Shown here in pieces: positions 24,277 to 34,644 of a stretch of DNA of 64,000 nucleotides (positions are counted from its first letter, which is position 1; each line of letters starts with the position of its first letter). Below the pieces are notes generated by a model. The model saw only the letters and a program-made list of their open reading frames with translations, was not told the DNA's origin and did not search any database. The position numbers were made by a program, and so were the translations under genes. This DNA comes from Zhengitettix transpicula (Eukaryota > Arthropoda > Insecta > Orthoptera > Tetrigidae): positions 16,993,001 through 17,057,000 of the forward strand of contig CM073593.1 in assembly GCA_037074705.1 (NCBI GenBank). The letters are read 5' to 3'.

Positions 24277-24322
24277 TTGGTGGCACGAAACGATGGACAT
24301 GTCCATCGTTTCGTGCCACCAA
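24277..24322. repeat. Perfect 46-bp palindrome
   Basis: The two 23-bp arms, TTGGTGGCACGAAACGATGG plus ACA and its exact reverse complement, meet with no spacer at GGACATGTCC. The arms include CGAAACG, as in Penelope hammerhead-type ends. A spacer-free perfect palindrome is unstable in DNA, which suggests a young structure or an assembly artefact. Confidence 0.95.
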
Positions 24323-24784
24323 CATGGTAATCATTTATCCGGGAAAATCTCATCCCACACAATGTTGGCGTAAGCATTCAGACCTACTCGTTACCAACCT
24401 CTAAAAAACAAAAACAATATTTGGGTCAGACGGGGACTCCGCGTTTTGAATTGCGTTTTGGTTGGAGCGAGAGAAATACATGGTAACCTAGTTCGAATTC
24501 ATTAATTTTTATTTGTTATTTAAAAATTGAGTTATCAATTCCCAGATGAATTAAACGGCACACATAATTCCAGGATTATATAAAGCGTTATTTTAAATTA
24601 TGAATAAAATAATTACACAATAATTTTGCACGGATAAGAGATATAAATGTGTACCGTAGTCTAGGGTGACTGATTTCAACGCCATTTTTATTTTGTTTCG
24701 TAATTTACAGATATAATTATATTCATTTCATGCAATACTCGGTTAAAACTGGTTTGATTCAGAGATTTTAGGTCATTAATGACA

Positions 24785-25195
24785 ATAATAATAATTTTTA
24801 TTGCAGAAGTACTTGACTACATCAGAGCGACATTTCAAGCGTCAGTATAAACTATAACTAGTAAAGTAATCACAAAAAAGGTTACATAATTACAAGACTA
24901 AAAAAAATTAACTTTAGTCTTAAAAGTGTTGTGCGGCAGCACTTCTTTGTTCTGAGGTAGTGAATTAAAGAATTTAATTGACATGTAATAAAAAGTTTTC
25001 TGTCTCTTGGCATAACTCCACCTAAGTTGACCTACATTATCTCTGTTCCTAGTGAAGTGTTCATGAGAATCACCTTAGCGATTATAACTCGCTTGATTCT
25101 CCTGAATATACAGTAGCATTGCATAACAAACAAGACAGGTACAGTCATGATACCAAGTTTTACAAAGTGTGTCCTGTAGTGGCTAATTTTAAATG
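24785..25195 (-). pseudogene. LINE reverse transcriptase C-terminal remnant
   Basis: Minus-strand translation with one frame switch gives SHYRTHFVKLGIMTVPVLF and then HEHFTRNRDNVGQLRW, FYYMSIKFFNSLPQNKEVLP. This matches the tail of CR1/jockey-type ORF2 proteins: H.H.TRN, then a ...FNSLP block. The minus-strand end carries ATTATTATTATT-like repeats after AATAAA, as in LINEs that end in a short tandem repeat. It is a different family from the 55-59 kb LINE. Confidence 0.7.
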
Positions 25196-25224
25196 ATGGG
25201 TTGCGAGAAAAACTATATAACGAT

Positions 25225-25450
25225 ATGACGAGTATGGATAGTATGGATATGAAAGAGAAATCGAATACAAGCACGGCATTATCATAACATTTAAAGGACA
25301 CTGGACATCAATGTGAGTGGACTAAAAATGAATTGTTAGATTTTTAAAACTCAAGATATAAAAGAGGGTTGCTGGAAGGGCTCTATATTCCAGAGCATTT
25401 AGAAGAACTTGTGAATAAAAGAATGGATGCGAGGAATATGGGGGTTTTCA
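25225..25450 (+). pseudogene. Penelope-like endonuclease C-terminal fragment
   Basis: The frame KSNTSTALS, stop, HLKDTGHQCEWTKNELLDF, stop, then KRGLLEGLYIPEHLEELV resembles the segment after the GIY-YIG domain in Penelope-like elements (ALA.H....GH...W....ILD, then R...E...I). Stops show it is dead. Confidence 0.55.
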
Positions 25451-25991
25451 ATATCAGTATCATCGAAAAAAAAATTAAATAATGGGAAAAGGGTGACAGT
25501 ACGTGTGTGAATTTTAAAATGAGTAGCGAAAAAAATGTGGTATTTGCAATATATGTTAGAATAAGAAGGCTTTGTAAGAACTTTTAGAAAATAAAAATAA
25601 ATGAAAATTGTAAAATAATGTAAATAAAAATATATATGTACTAGAAAATATTAAGTCGATTATCGTAAATGAAAGAGAGTGATAAGTGTGAAGTATGAGA
25701 AATTAACTAACCGGACATGTACTATGTTATAAGAAAGAAAAAAATTGACGAAATACATTTGATAAAAGTCATTAAAGACATTTTACGGTAGATGGCAAGT
25801 ATTAAAATACTGATGTAATTGTATCTGATATAATGTAAAAAATAATAATTGTATGTTGTATGTAAAATCATGTATGTATAATTTATACATACATACATTC
25901 TTTAAAAGAACATGATTATGGCAAACACCGAAAGCTCCTGTAGTTTATATATCTAAGAAAATAAAGATATGAGGAGAACAGTATGGGTGCC

Positions 25992-26165
25992 AAGAAGAGC
26001 CTAGAGAAACACAACTACATTGCTTTTGAGTGTTGTCAACTGTGCAGTACAGTTGTGTTTCTCTAGGCTCATCTTAGAACCTGACGAAAGGGACAAGGAT
26101 CCCAGAAACGTTGTGTGGTTTTTATATTACCTTTTTTGTCTGTATTGGCTCCTTTATTCATTTTA
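25992..26165 (+). mobile_element. Penelope-like terminal repeat with hairpin
   Basis: The 25-bp arms AAGAAGAGCCTAGAGAAACA... (25992-26016) and their complement (26051-26075) enclose a 34-base loop. Then come CTGACGA (26081), a GGGA/TCCC stem, GAAAC (26105) and TTGTGTGGT, followed by CTTTATTCATT. The layout resembles a Penelope hammerhead-bearing terminal repeat, but the base at the cleavage position is not canonical. Related ends occur at 29.4, 29.8, 30.4 and 43.5 kb. Confidence 0.65.
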
Positions 26166-26319
26166 GAACAGTATGGAGTTTGATACATAACAAGTATATA
26201 TAACAAAAAAGTTTTTGGCTCTTGAATGTGTTGTTTAAATCTATTATTATACTTTACTTCATGATAAATAAAACTGCATCTTTAGCAAACATTAGGTAGT
26301 TCCAAAATATGTTTCTCTG

Positions 26320-26490
26320 ATTATAATTCCCGATATATTGGGTGAACTAAACGGTCACTAAATTTACGAATCAAAGAACATGTGACACATTAATAAAAGT
26401 CACCAATTGGAAACATACCACTGTGATAAAAAAGTAAGGTGAAATTGTCATTTAAAACTCCCGGGAATTAGGAAGGCATGTAAAAAAAAT
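26320..26490 (+). pseudogene. Penelope-like endonuclease, part 1 (interrupted by mariner)
   Basis: Around 26335-26395 the DNA encodes, through damage, YWVN.TVTKFTNQRTC in one frame and R.LNLRIKEHVTH-like residues, the segment after the YIG motif in the GIY-YIG nuclease of Penelope-like elements. The continuation appears at 27655 onward, on the far side of the mariner insertion. Confidence 0.6.
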
Positions 26491-26491
26491 T

Positions 26492-27655
26492 CTAGGTTGG
26501 TAGGACTGTCTATAATATTTTCCGCGAGTCTTTTTGTTAAAAAGTTTAATTATCTCCGAGTTACACGTGTTTTTGTAAACAACCAAAAGTGAATTTTTCG
26601 AGTTTTGCAATGGGTGATTTTGTTGAGCAAAGAACTTGCATCAAATTTTGTTTGCGGAACGAATATTCTTTTGCGGACACGTTGAAAATGTTGCGGATCA
26701 AACTATGGCACAAAAAAACGTTTACAAGTGGTACAACGAGTTCAAAGAGGGCCGAGAACGCGTTGAAGACGAACCGCGCTCTGGACGACCATCAACGTCT
26801 ACCGGCGAGGCCCACGTCCAAAAATTCAAAGATTTGATGCTTGAAAATCGTCGATGGACAATTAGAGATCTCGCTGATAGTGTTGGAATATCATTTGGTT
26901 CAGCCCAAACCATTTTGAAGAATGTTTTGTGTCTCAAACGCGTCAAGTCTCGATTGGTGCCAAAATTGCTCAATTTTTTGGAAAAAAAGCGTCGCGTTGA
27001 TGTGTGTGAAACTTTGCTGTCTGAATATCAGGACCACTTGAAATGCATCATTACTGGAGACGAGACTTGGATATACGCATACGACCCTGAAACCACCGGC
27101 CAATCCAGCGAATATCGTGCAAAAGGTGAAACAAGACCGAAAAGACCACGGCAAAGTCGATCGAAAGGTCATGTTGGCAGTTTTCTTTGATTGTCGTGGT
27201 GTGGTGCACTATGAATTCCTTCCGCAGGGTCAAACTGTCAACAAAAAATATTATTTGAGCGTTATGCGTCGTTTGCGTGAAACTATTAGTCTGAAACGGC
27301 CGGAATTATGGGCGAACAACTCTTGGTTCCTTCATCACGATAATGCACCATGTCATACTGCATTGGTTCTTCGCGACATTTTTGCCAAAAACTCGACTCA
27401 CATCGATCCGCAGCCACCGTATTCGCCTGATTTGGCTCCGTGCGACTTCTGGCTATTCAGCAAACTTAAAATGCCAAAGCGGGGACGCCGTTTTGACACG
27501 ATTGAGGAGATAAAAACCGAATCGGAGAAGGTCTTGAAGGCTATACCCGAAAAATACTATTCCGACTGTTTTGATGACTAGAAAAAGCGTTAGAAAAAGT
27601 GCGTTTTATCGGACGGGGATTACTTTTAAGGGGATGAAGTGGATTTGGAAGAATA
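26492..27655 (+). mobile_element. mariner (Tc1/mariner) DNA transposon, damaged
   Basis: The left end carries TTCTAGGTTGGTAGGACTGT, a mariner-like terminal sequence. The transposase runs from 26610 to about 27650. No matching inverted repeat is visible on the right, where Penelope sequence resumes, so the right terminus is lost or degraded. It lies within a Penelope endonuclease remnant and is therefore younger than that element. Confidence 0.85.
26610..27581 (+). pseudogene. mariner transposase, two frameshifts and a stop
   Basis: A cut-and-paste transposase acting on the element's ends. Frame 1 begins at ATG 26610 (MGDFVEQRTCIKFCLRNEYS), the N-terminal DNA-binding region. A frameshift near 26695 continues as TMAQKNVYKWYNEFKEGRER and EDEPRSGRPSTS. 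A second near 27165 leads into VMLAVFFDCRGVVHYEFLPQ. The D,D34D triad is visible: TGDETWIYAYDPE, HHDNAPCH and, 34 residues after its D, LAPCDFWLF. In the last stretch a Trp codon has become TAG at 27579; readable sequence KKRxKKCVLSDGDYF follows. It is roughly full length (about 345 residues expected) but inactive as read. Confidence 0.92.
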
Positions 27656-27765
27656 AATAAAGAATCTATATTTTATAAATTGACACCAGGTACTATTCCA
27701 GAATTATATCTGAAATGTATCATCATTCCTAATTACGTACAAAGCGACACTATTAATCTCAACTA
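27656..27765 (+). pseudogene. Penelope-like endonuclease, part 2
   Basis: NLYFIN, a stop, then HQVLFQNYI corresponds to NSKILDVDTSQVPFQTYV in the copy at 34.5 kb. This is the C-terminal continuation of the fragment at 26320-26490. Confidence 0.6.
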
Positions 27766-28845
27766 TACCTTTGGTTCCTTATAGTTGATTCCTTATAGTT
27801 CCTTTGTTTTTATATTTATTTATCTGCTTTTGAGTTCAGTTTAGCTTGTTGTGGTGTGTCGTTTTTGAATCACTTGACCATACCAAAAAGGATTGTAAAA
27901 ACGTTTTATGGCATTTATTGTATCACTTAATCCGCTACTTCATTATTTTAATTAGTCTGCATTCAGTTATAATGTAATTTATTGAGTTCTGTCCTCAGTT
28001 ATGCAGTTGTGCTGAGGGAAGACCGAGAACTGAGGGCGGCTTCAATGACCGAGCACTCAGAAAGGAAATAATGAGAGTATCCCATTAAGCTGTTACTGTA
28101 TCTGATCTGGTGGATGTGTTGTTTTATTGCAGCCGTTCAATCTATTTATAATTATTTTAACTAGTATGGGAATGTTCGGTTACCTTTATGTCTACTTTGT
28201 TGTTGACAAACATTTGTAGGTCACAGTGGTGACGCGTGTTAGTGACACTGACGCGGAGGAGATGTTTGGACAACACGAAGCAAGGTTTATTAGTTGGAGC
28301 GTCCTGCAGCGCTAACGTACGCAGTCGTGTGTTGGCGAGGGCTCACTAATTGAGACTGTCACTCACAGTGCTACGAGTAATCCCTGATCTGGTGTGCATT
28401 ACCAGACTACGATTTCACCGTTGCGTCGGAATCAATAAGCGGCAGTAATCTGTCTGATGGTGTTTAGGGATTTACAGCACCGACACCTCAATAATTTTTC
28501 GACCCATTCAGGAGGATCATTCCGTCATTCCACACACATAGCAGCGGGATCATTGCCCAGTACACTCGTAGAAATAATATGGAAGTGTGATGCCTGTGAG
28601 CTTTTGATAATCAACCCCACCGTCGCCTCACTTGCCGTCAATGAAGTTCACGTTTTCCTGTACTGTAATCGTAAATTATAATTTATTACATTATTCTGTA
28701 AACTGTCCTCGGGTTTCTAACCGAGCAGAATTAACTTACAGCCACACTTCGATGACTTTCTCCGTCATCATCTTCGTCAAACGTCGCTCTACCTTAAATC
28801 TACTGGAAATAAAGAATATAGTCAAATAAATACAAAAAAAGTGAT
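27766..28845. other. No recognised gene; moderately GC-rich middle
   Basis: 28200-28660 is richer in GC than its surroundings and has a 74-codon frame on plus (28457-28681). No domain is recognised. It may be a solo LTR or exon that I cannot identify. Confidence 0.35.
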
Positions 28846-28847
28846 TT

Positions 28848-29330
28848 TTTTAGGGCAACAGGCTACATGAGGGTACACGTTGGACAACTCCCCTTTAATA
28901 GCATAGGAAAGGATTTCAAAGGGGGGATGCGGAAGGGTAGAGGAAGGTAGCCAAGGGTTACTAGGGCCCCGGGCTATATTTTAAGGATCCTACCCGGCAT
29001 TCGCCTAAAGAAATGCAGGGAAAACCCTAGAAAAACCTGCATCAGGTAGGTCGGACATTGGGTACTTGTCCCACGCCCTTCCGATAGCGGGAGAGGAGTT
29101 TGCTGTGGGGACGCAGGATTCCCTTCTCCGTGCCTCGTCCAGTTTAGGAGGCAGATGGCCGACTATTCCAATGGGAATAGCGGACAACTCTTACTGTATG
29201 CCCAAGGTCTGTGACCCCGGAACATACACCTCTCAGAACAGGCCGAGGTGCCTCGGCTTGTGGGAACCTTGGTTCAAAAACGGAGAGGCTCAAAAACGGA
29301 GAGGTCAAAAAGAAGTGATAATATAAATGC
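28848..29330 (-). mobile_element. Family E retroposon (copy 5)
   Basis: T-run and AGGGCAACAGGCTACATGAG at the left edge mark the poly-A end on the minus strand. The full set of E blocks follows up to TGGGAACCTTGGTTCAAAAA. The copy ends with a short duplication of CAAAAACGGAGAGG. Confidence 0.8.
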
Positions 29331-29369
29331 CATACAACTTTTTTTGTTACGTATTTCAGGTTCAGGGAA

Positions 29370-29505
29370 AACGCAAGAGCCTAGAGCGACACAAATGCAC
29401 TAGTCAGTCGACAAAACTCAAAAGGCTTCCAGAAACGTTGGTTGTCTTTCTTATTATTAATTTTCAATCAGACGTAAACTTTTCATTTTAAATCTACTGG
29501 GTTAT
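29370..29505 (+). mobile_element. Penelope-like terminal piece (plus)
   Basis: GAGCCTAGAGCGACACAAAT, then CCAGAAACGTTGGTTGTC, then TTTTCAATCAGACGTAAAC match the Penelope-like ends at 26.0, 30.4 and 43.6 kb. The CTGACGA part is missing, so any ribozyme is broken. Confidence 0.55.
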
Positions 29506-29539
29506 AAAAACCCGGGAACTATTTTTAAGCAAGACTTAA

Positions 29540-29795
29540 AATTTCTACAAGCAAAAGTAGAATAATTCTTTTTGAGAAAAAACTGCGCCGACTACCAGTT
29601 ATCATGAGAAATGGAAAAACCATACCAGCGGCACAATATCTACGAGTATAAATGGATGATAAGCTAAGTTTTCAGCCGCAAGTTTGCAGAGCACTGCAAA
29701 GAGGGGAATTAGCCATTCATGTTAGCAAAAAAAACATGAACTACCTCTAAAAACAAAATGTATATACTACGCTTCAATATTTACTCCTATGCATA
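29540..29795 (+). pseudogene. LINE reverse transcriptase fragment (second type)
   Basis: The translation LRRLPVIMRNGKTIPAAQYL, then DDKLSFQPQVCRALQRGELA resembles the post-catalytic part of R1/jockey-type reverse transcriptases (...YLGV.LD..LSF..HV). It contains stops. It is bracketed by Penelope-like ends in opposite orientations at 29.4 and 29.8 kb. Confidence 0.55.
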
Positions 29796-29804
29796 AGAAA
29801 GATA

Positions 29805-29890
29805 GCGAATTCTAACAAAAAGGGTAATATAAATACCACACAACGTTTCTGTGATCCTTGTGCCTTTCGTCAGGTGCTAAGAAGAGAAAT
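29805..29890 (-). mobile_element. Penelope-like terminal piece (minus)
   Basis: The minus strand contains CACCTGACGAAAGGCACAAG, GATCACAGAAACGTTGTGTG and TATTTATATTACCC, the same end as 30430-30560 and the mirror of 29370-29505. Confidence 0.65.
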
Positions 29891-30424
29891 ATTCAGGATA
29901 TCAATGAACGGCAATTAATCAATTTTTTATGAATATTCAACTTTAGTTATTGCAGGGCTAATGTCATCAAACATCAAGAATACATTTTCAACTTGAATAA
30001 AGTATTCTCTGTATTCGAGTCGAGTGAGATTAATCATTTCAAAGGCCGTTTTGGCGACCATGTATCTTACCATTTCCTTCATATGTATCTATAAATAAAA
30101 TATTGTGACGACATAGCCGCCGATGTCGGTAACCTTCTTTTCATGAACTAGAACTCCTCGTCAGAACAAATGAATGAGATGATTCAAGGATGTGTCGAAG
30201 GTAAGATAGCCAGCAAAATATCATAAATAAATCAGTTTATAATATTTATTATAACAAGCAGTGACAAATTTTGAATTAAAACCTTTGCTATAAGAAAACA
30301 TTAATATTGATTTAATTGCCACGATTTCTTCCTTTTTTCGCAAAATTAAGAATACAAATAAAAATTTAAATTAGTTGCCTGGAACATATATATATATATA
30401 TAATGAAAAAATTTACGTCTGATT

Positions 30425-30965
30425 GAAAATAATGAATAAGAAAGATAGCCAATACAAACAAAAAAGGTAATATAAATACCACAGAACGTTTCTGTGATCC
30501 TTGTGCCTTTCGTCAGGTGCTAAGAATAGCCTAGAGCGACACAACTGCACTTGTCAGTTGGCAACACTCAAAATCGACGAAAACTCAAGGACAATGGGAG
30601 AGACGAAGGGTTAGTATAACACTAAGCGAGCAACGACAATGGAAAAACAGAAGGTTTAGCGTAATAATAAGGGATCATAGCCATTATTGACTTTAATAGT
30701 GTCTGTTTGTGCATTAATAGCTGTGATGTTTGATTTAATGTGAAGCATCTCTGAAATGAGTCTGGAATTGTACCTGGTGTCAATGTCTAAAATATAACAT
30801 TTTGACAATCAAATGTAAGTTCAGAATTGATTATATGTTTGGATATTACAGATTTTTCATCAGAAGGAAGTTTGATATTAGATATATGTTCCTTGATACG
30901 TGTATTAAGGGAACGTTTTGTTTGCCCTACACAATTTTTATCGTATTACAAATTTCTACATTACA
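30425..30965 (-). pseudogene. Penelope-like element 3' part: endonuclease tail plus terminal repeat
   Basis: On the minus strand 30960 to 30640 reads VGQTKRSLNTRIKEHISNIK, LPSDEKSVISKHIIN, then LDIDTRYNSRLISEMLHIKS (one frame slip) and NNGYDPLLL. This is the GIY-YIG nuclease C-terminal half of a Penelope-like element. At 30560-30430 the terminal repeat follows with CTGACGA...GAAAC and CTTATTCATTATTTTCAATC, ending near a TA tract at 30390. This is the best-preserved Penelope 3' end in the window. Confidence 0.8.
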
Positions 30966-30989
30966 AATTTGTCCAAATATTCCAAGAAT

Positions 30990-31222
30990 ATCAAGTATCC
31001 ATCATATACAGATCCTCTAATACCCTTTCATACTTGATTAAAAACCTCAAGGACCGACTTGACATCTACAGTAAACATAGAGTTGTTTTCAAAATCTCTT
31101 GCTCTAATTGTAATTCCTGCTACATAGGGCAAATAATGATAATAGGGCAATGGAATCGCAACAGTCTCAGTTACAAACAATTTAATTTTATAAATAAAAA
31201 TATTATCAGGTATATTTACTGA
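30990..31222 (+). pseudogene. Penelope-like GIY-YIG fragment (plus)
   Basis: TLSYLIKNLKDRLDIYSKHR then VVFKISCSNCNSCYIGQ is the start of the GIY-YIG nuclease, with the CxxC-x-Cys pair and CYIGQ signature. It degenerates after that. It points away from the minus-strand Penelope part at 30425-30965, so the two meet head to head near 30965-30990. Confidence 0.8.
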
Positions 31223-31680
31223 GTCCCGTTTCCTTGAGTATTGGTATTTTAGTTATTTATTCTTAACATGGCAAATGGCAATTTCAAACCATAATAAAAT
31301 GCTTCGCAGACGCCATCTCCTAAGCTTTAAACAATTTAATGAATGTAAATTTATCATTTGTACTTAATATTATCCATATTTGTGCTAAATGCCAAGTCTT
31401 ATTGTCTAAAATGAAAGAAATTTATAATTGATCACCATTGGTGTAACTGAACATAAAATTGTGTAACAATATCTGAAAGAGAAAAGCATTTAAAATATTT
31501 TCTTATATTCTCTGAGCATAACATGTTAAACTTTTTAAACTGCTTATTTACGTGTTTATTATTGGAATAAATACTGTAGAACTACGAATCTTATGTAATT
31601 AAGCTATCTTTGTAAATCATGTATGTGTCGTCAATGACCACTTGGTTGACACGATCTTTATAATCGTGTAATAAATTACT
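31223..31680. other. AT-rich DNA without recognisable genes
   Basis: Nothing identifiable is seen. Confidence 0.5.
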
Positions 31681-31681
31681 T

Positions 31682-32200
31682 TTTTAGGGTAACAGGCTAC
31701 ATGAGGGTAATCAACATGGTGGCAACTCCCCTTTAATAGCATAGGAAGGGATTTGAAAGGGGGGATGAGGAAGGGTAGGGGAAGGTAGCCAAGGGTTAAC
31801 AAGGATCCCCGGGGTATGGTTTAAGGATCCTACCCAGCAATTCGCCTAAAAGTGATGCAGGGAAAACCCTAAATAACCTGCAGCAGGTAGGTCGGGCATT
31901 TGGTACTTGTCCCATCACCACGATGGCGGGAGAGGGGTTAGCTGTGGGGTCGCAGCTTTCCCGTCTCCGTGCCTTGACCAGTTTAGGAGGCAGCTGGCCG
32001 ACTATTCCAATAAGAATAGAGGACAACTCTTACCGTATGCCCAAGGTCTGCGACCCCGGAACATACACCTCTCAAAACAGGCCAAGGTGACTCGGCATGT
32101 GGGAAACCTTAGTTCAAAAAACCAGAGGGATGTGAAGGCATCCCCAAAGGTAGCCTCCGCCAGAGCTCTCTCTTCTCGTGTAATAAAAAAAGTGGGTTTT
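31682..32200 (-). mobile_element. Family E retroposon (copy 6)
   Basis: TTTTTTAGGGTAACAGGCTA at the left gives the poly-A end on minus. All E blocks follow, up to AAAAACCAGAGGGATG and a GC-richer head. Another E-type tail (GGGCAACAGGCTACATGAGG) starts directly downstream at 32206 after a T-run, and only about 45 bp of that copy is present (to ~32252). Confidence 0.8.
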
Positions 32201-32254
32201 TTTGTTTTTTTTTTGGGCAACAGGCTACATGAGGGTGATCTACATTGCATTGTG

Positions 32255-33194
32255 TTTTGTTTTATTGATGCTATGTTGTCCTTACAACTGCAACTTGTTA
32301 GGTTGCTGTATTTATGAATTAAAATTGAAAAATATTGTCAAACCGTCGATATATTTTTCCCTGTGAGTAACATCGCTTTAGCGAACTGGTATAATCTTCC
32401 AGTCTTAACAGGGATAAAAGCCAATAAAAAAACAGCAAAGTGAATTAGTCTCACTGGAATGAAGCGTATAGTGCTTCGATTTGGGCGGAATGAAAATTCG
32501 ATTGCGGATGCGGTTGAACAGCGGCATCCCATTAAATGGATATACATCTGGCGAGAACAGAGGGGGCCCCGGTCTCGATCAAGCCTGCTAGTTCATTCAA
32601 GATAGAATCACAATTGCGGTAACCCATAAATCTAAACACCTGCTTGAGGAGAAATTAATGAGGCTTGTGTGCCATGTCAAACCGATAAGTGCAATTATTT
32701 AAAACAATACCAATTGATTACAGACTTTACGCTAGCTAACCTTGACAAACGAATTATAGGATCGTAAATCAATTCAGCGCGCCTTACGACGCAGTAGGAG
32801 AGATAAGGCGGCGAATTAATGCGCATTGTCGTAGAATTTTCACCCAATAGATGACAGAAAATTTATGAAAGCAAATATTTGTCCTTTTTTAAAAAAGTAG
32901 CAATACTTATAATGCAGCTTATCGCGAAATTTAACGTGCATAATGAGAAACGTAGTATATATTTGGTATAGTATCAAGGTAAAACGAAAATGTTCACACC
33001 TTATAATTATCGTATAACAAACAATTCCTGCTAATTTACAACTCAAAGCCAAATACCAATGTGTTTAAAATAGGTTAGTAACCAATTATAGTGCGAGTAA
33101 AATTTCTGGGCGGCCCAGTTTAGAGTCGTTCTTCGCACGTGCATTATATGGTGGATGTGTTTATTCTGCGCACTCTCCTACTCACCCCCTCCCT

Positions 33195-33196
<2 letters not shown>
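32255..33196. other. No recognised feature
   Basis: Mixed composition; a 69-codon minus frame at 32338-32547 matches nothing known to me. Confidence 0.4.

Positions 33197-33232
<36 letters not shown>
33197..33232. repeat. TA microsatellite
   Basis: A pure TA tract directly before LTR A copy 2. Confidence 0.95.
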
Positions 33233-33235
<3 letters not shown>

Positions 33236-34142
33236 AATACTAATTAGAGGTCATTAATTGTTTTAATATAATTGGATTGTTAGCGGTACATTTCTTGAAA
33301 GCAACAATCACGGCTCTTTGTAAGCAATAGTTGTTGGAAACCACGCGCTCGAACGGAAGTCAGTCCGGCGAACGTTTCGAGAGAGAGAGGAGGCTGACCT
33401 AAAAGTACGAATAGCGTGGTCCAGAAAGTTCAACTGCGAGATCTATTAAATTAAATAAAACACAAGTAAATAGTTCTTGACTGAGACACTCATGATATAA
33501 AATCGCAAAGTGGAAGCAAAAGGTTTGCACCACACAGATGCGAAATAACATTTCGCATAAAGGCATCGAGGAGACATCCGTCCGAGGGCTGACGGAGGAA
33601 GCGGCTGATCCCAAAATTCCAGATGGAATAACAACGAGAACTACTACCGTGTTTATTAAAAATGATGTGTAGAATCAGTGAAGAACGGCCATTTTAGTGA
33701 GTTGTGCCCTCAAGCTCCAAGAATCAGATCTGGTACTAGAAAGACATTCGTGAGTACAAAAACAATTATTTAAAGTCTGTAAACGAGGATTAAAGGTATA
33801 AGTCAGATTTCGTTATCTTGTTTAGTTTTCGTTTTCTTTATTGTGTTTAGAATTTATATTTCGTTCATTTCATTTTTGATTTGCTAATTACTTTATTAAA
33901 TTTGGTTGTTCTTACTATCAAGCCCAGTTAAGTCCCTGAGAGAAAGAGTAATTAAATGAAATTGTTGTAAAATTATAAAGTTGTATTTTCCTAGAACGCC
34001 ACAAATAAAATAAAAAAACATAAAATTTCGTTTGTGAATTTGAGGAAATTAAATGTGCAAAGTAAGGCTGATAATTTTTATCTTTGAAGAATATTGTTTT
34101 TTTAATTATTTTTTTAATTAAAGCCTTCCAGTTAATCATTAC
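33233..34142 (+). mobile_element. Solo LTR, family A (copy 2)
   Basis: It starts TGTAATACTAATTAGAGG and ends GTTAATCATTAC at a short TA tract. It shares with copy 3 a long central block (CTCATGATATAAAATCGCAA, GAGACATCCGTCCGAG) and the family marks TGTAGAATCAGTGAAG, GTCAGATTTCGTT and CAAGCCCAGTTAAGTCCCTG. No coding capacity. Confidence 0.75.
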
Positions 34143-34244
34143 TATATATATATATGTATAATCCTTGCAAAGCCGGTACGATGCCGGTCCGATATATGCA
34201 AGGGCCAATAAGTACTGACGGAAAGTTAAAAAAAAGACAATTCA

Positions 34245-34640
34245 CCGAGAAAATAACTTCGTTCAAATTTTTAAATAATATCAAATATTTCTCTTACATA
34301 TCTACTAACACACGTTCCTTCTTGATTAAAAACCACTAAGACCCACTTGACACCTACAGCAAACATTGTGTACTTTAGAAAATCTCTTGATCTAATTGTA
34401 ATGCCTGCTACATTAGGCAAACCAAACGTTCACTTAAAACCCGTATCAAGGAACATATGTCTATTATCAAACTTCCCAACGATGAACCATCAGTACACAC
34501 CAAACATATGTTTGATTGGCAAAATTCTAAGATTTTAGACGTAGACACCAGCCAGGTACCATTCCAGACTTATGTCAGAAATTATTCATATATAAATCCA
34601 ACATCACAGCAATTAACGGACAAACAATGACTATGAAACT
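34245..34640 (+). pseudogene. Penelope-like endonuclease remnant
   Basis: The reading frame gives SNCNACYIRQTKRSLKTRIK, EHMSIIKLPNDEPSVHTKHM, FDWQNSKILDVDTSQVPFQT and YVRNYSYINPTSQQLTDKQ. This is the GIY-YIG domain with a G-to-R change at the YIG motif (CYIRQ) and the conserved tail. Two stops lie upstream (near CVL*KIS*). It is the longest uninterrupted Penelope coding stretch here, but dead. Confidence 0.85.
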
Positions 34641-34644
34641 CAAC

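Noticed and set aside
26081..26118. Functional hammerhead ribozyme
   Set aside because: CTGACGA and GAAAC are present, but stem II spacing is imperfect and the cleavage position reads GTG. Kept only as a Penelope-type terminal motif.
26722..27233. Minus-strand frames of 60-90 codons
   Set aside because: Antisense shadows of the mariner transposase.
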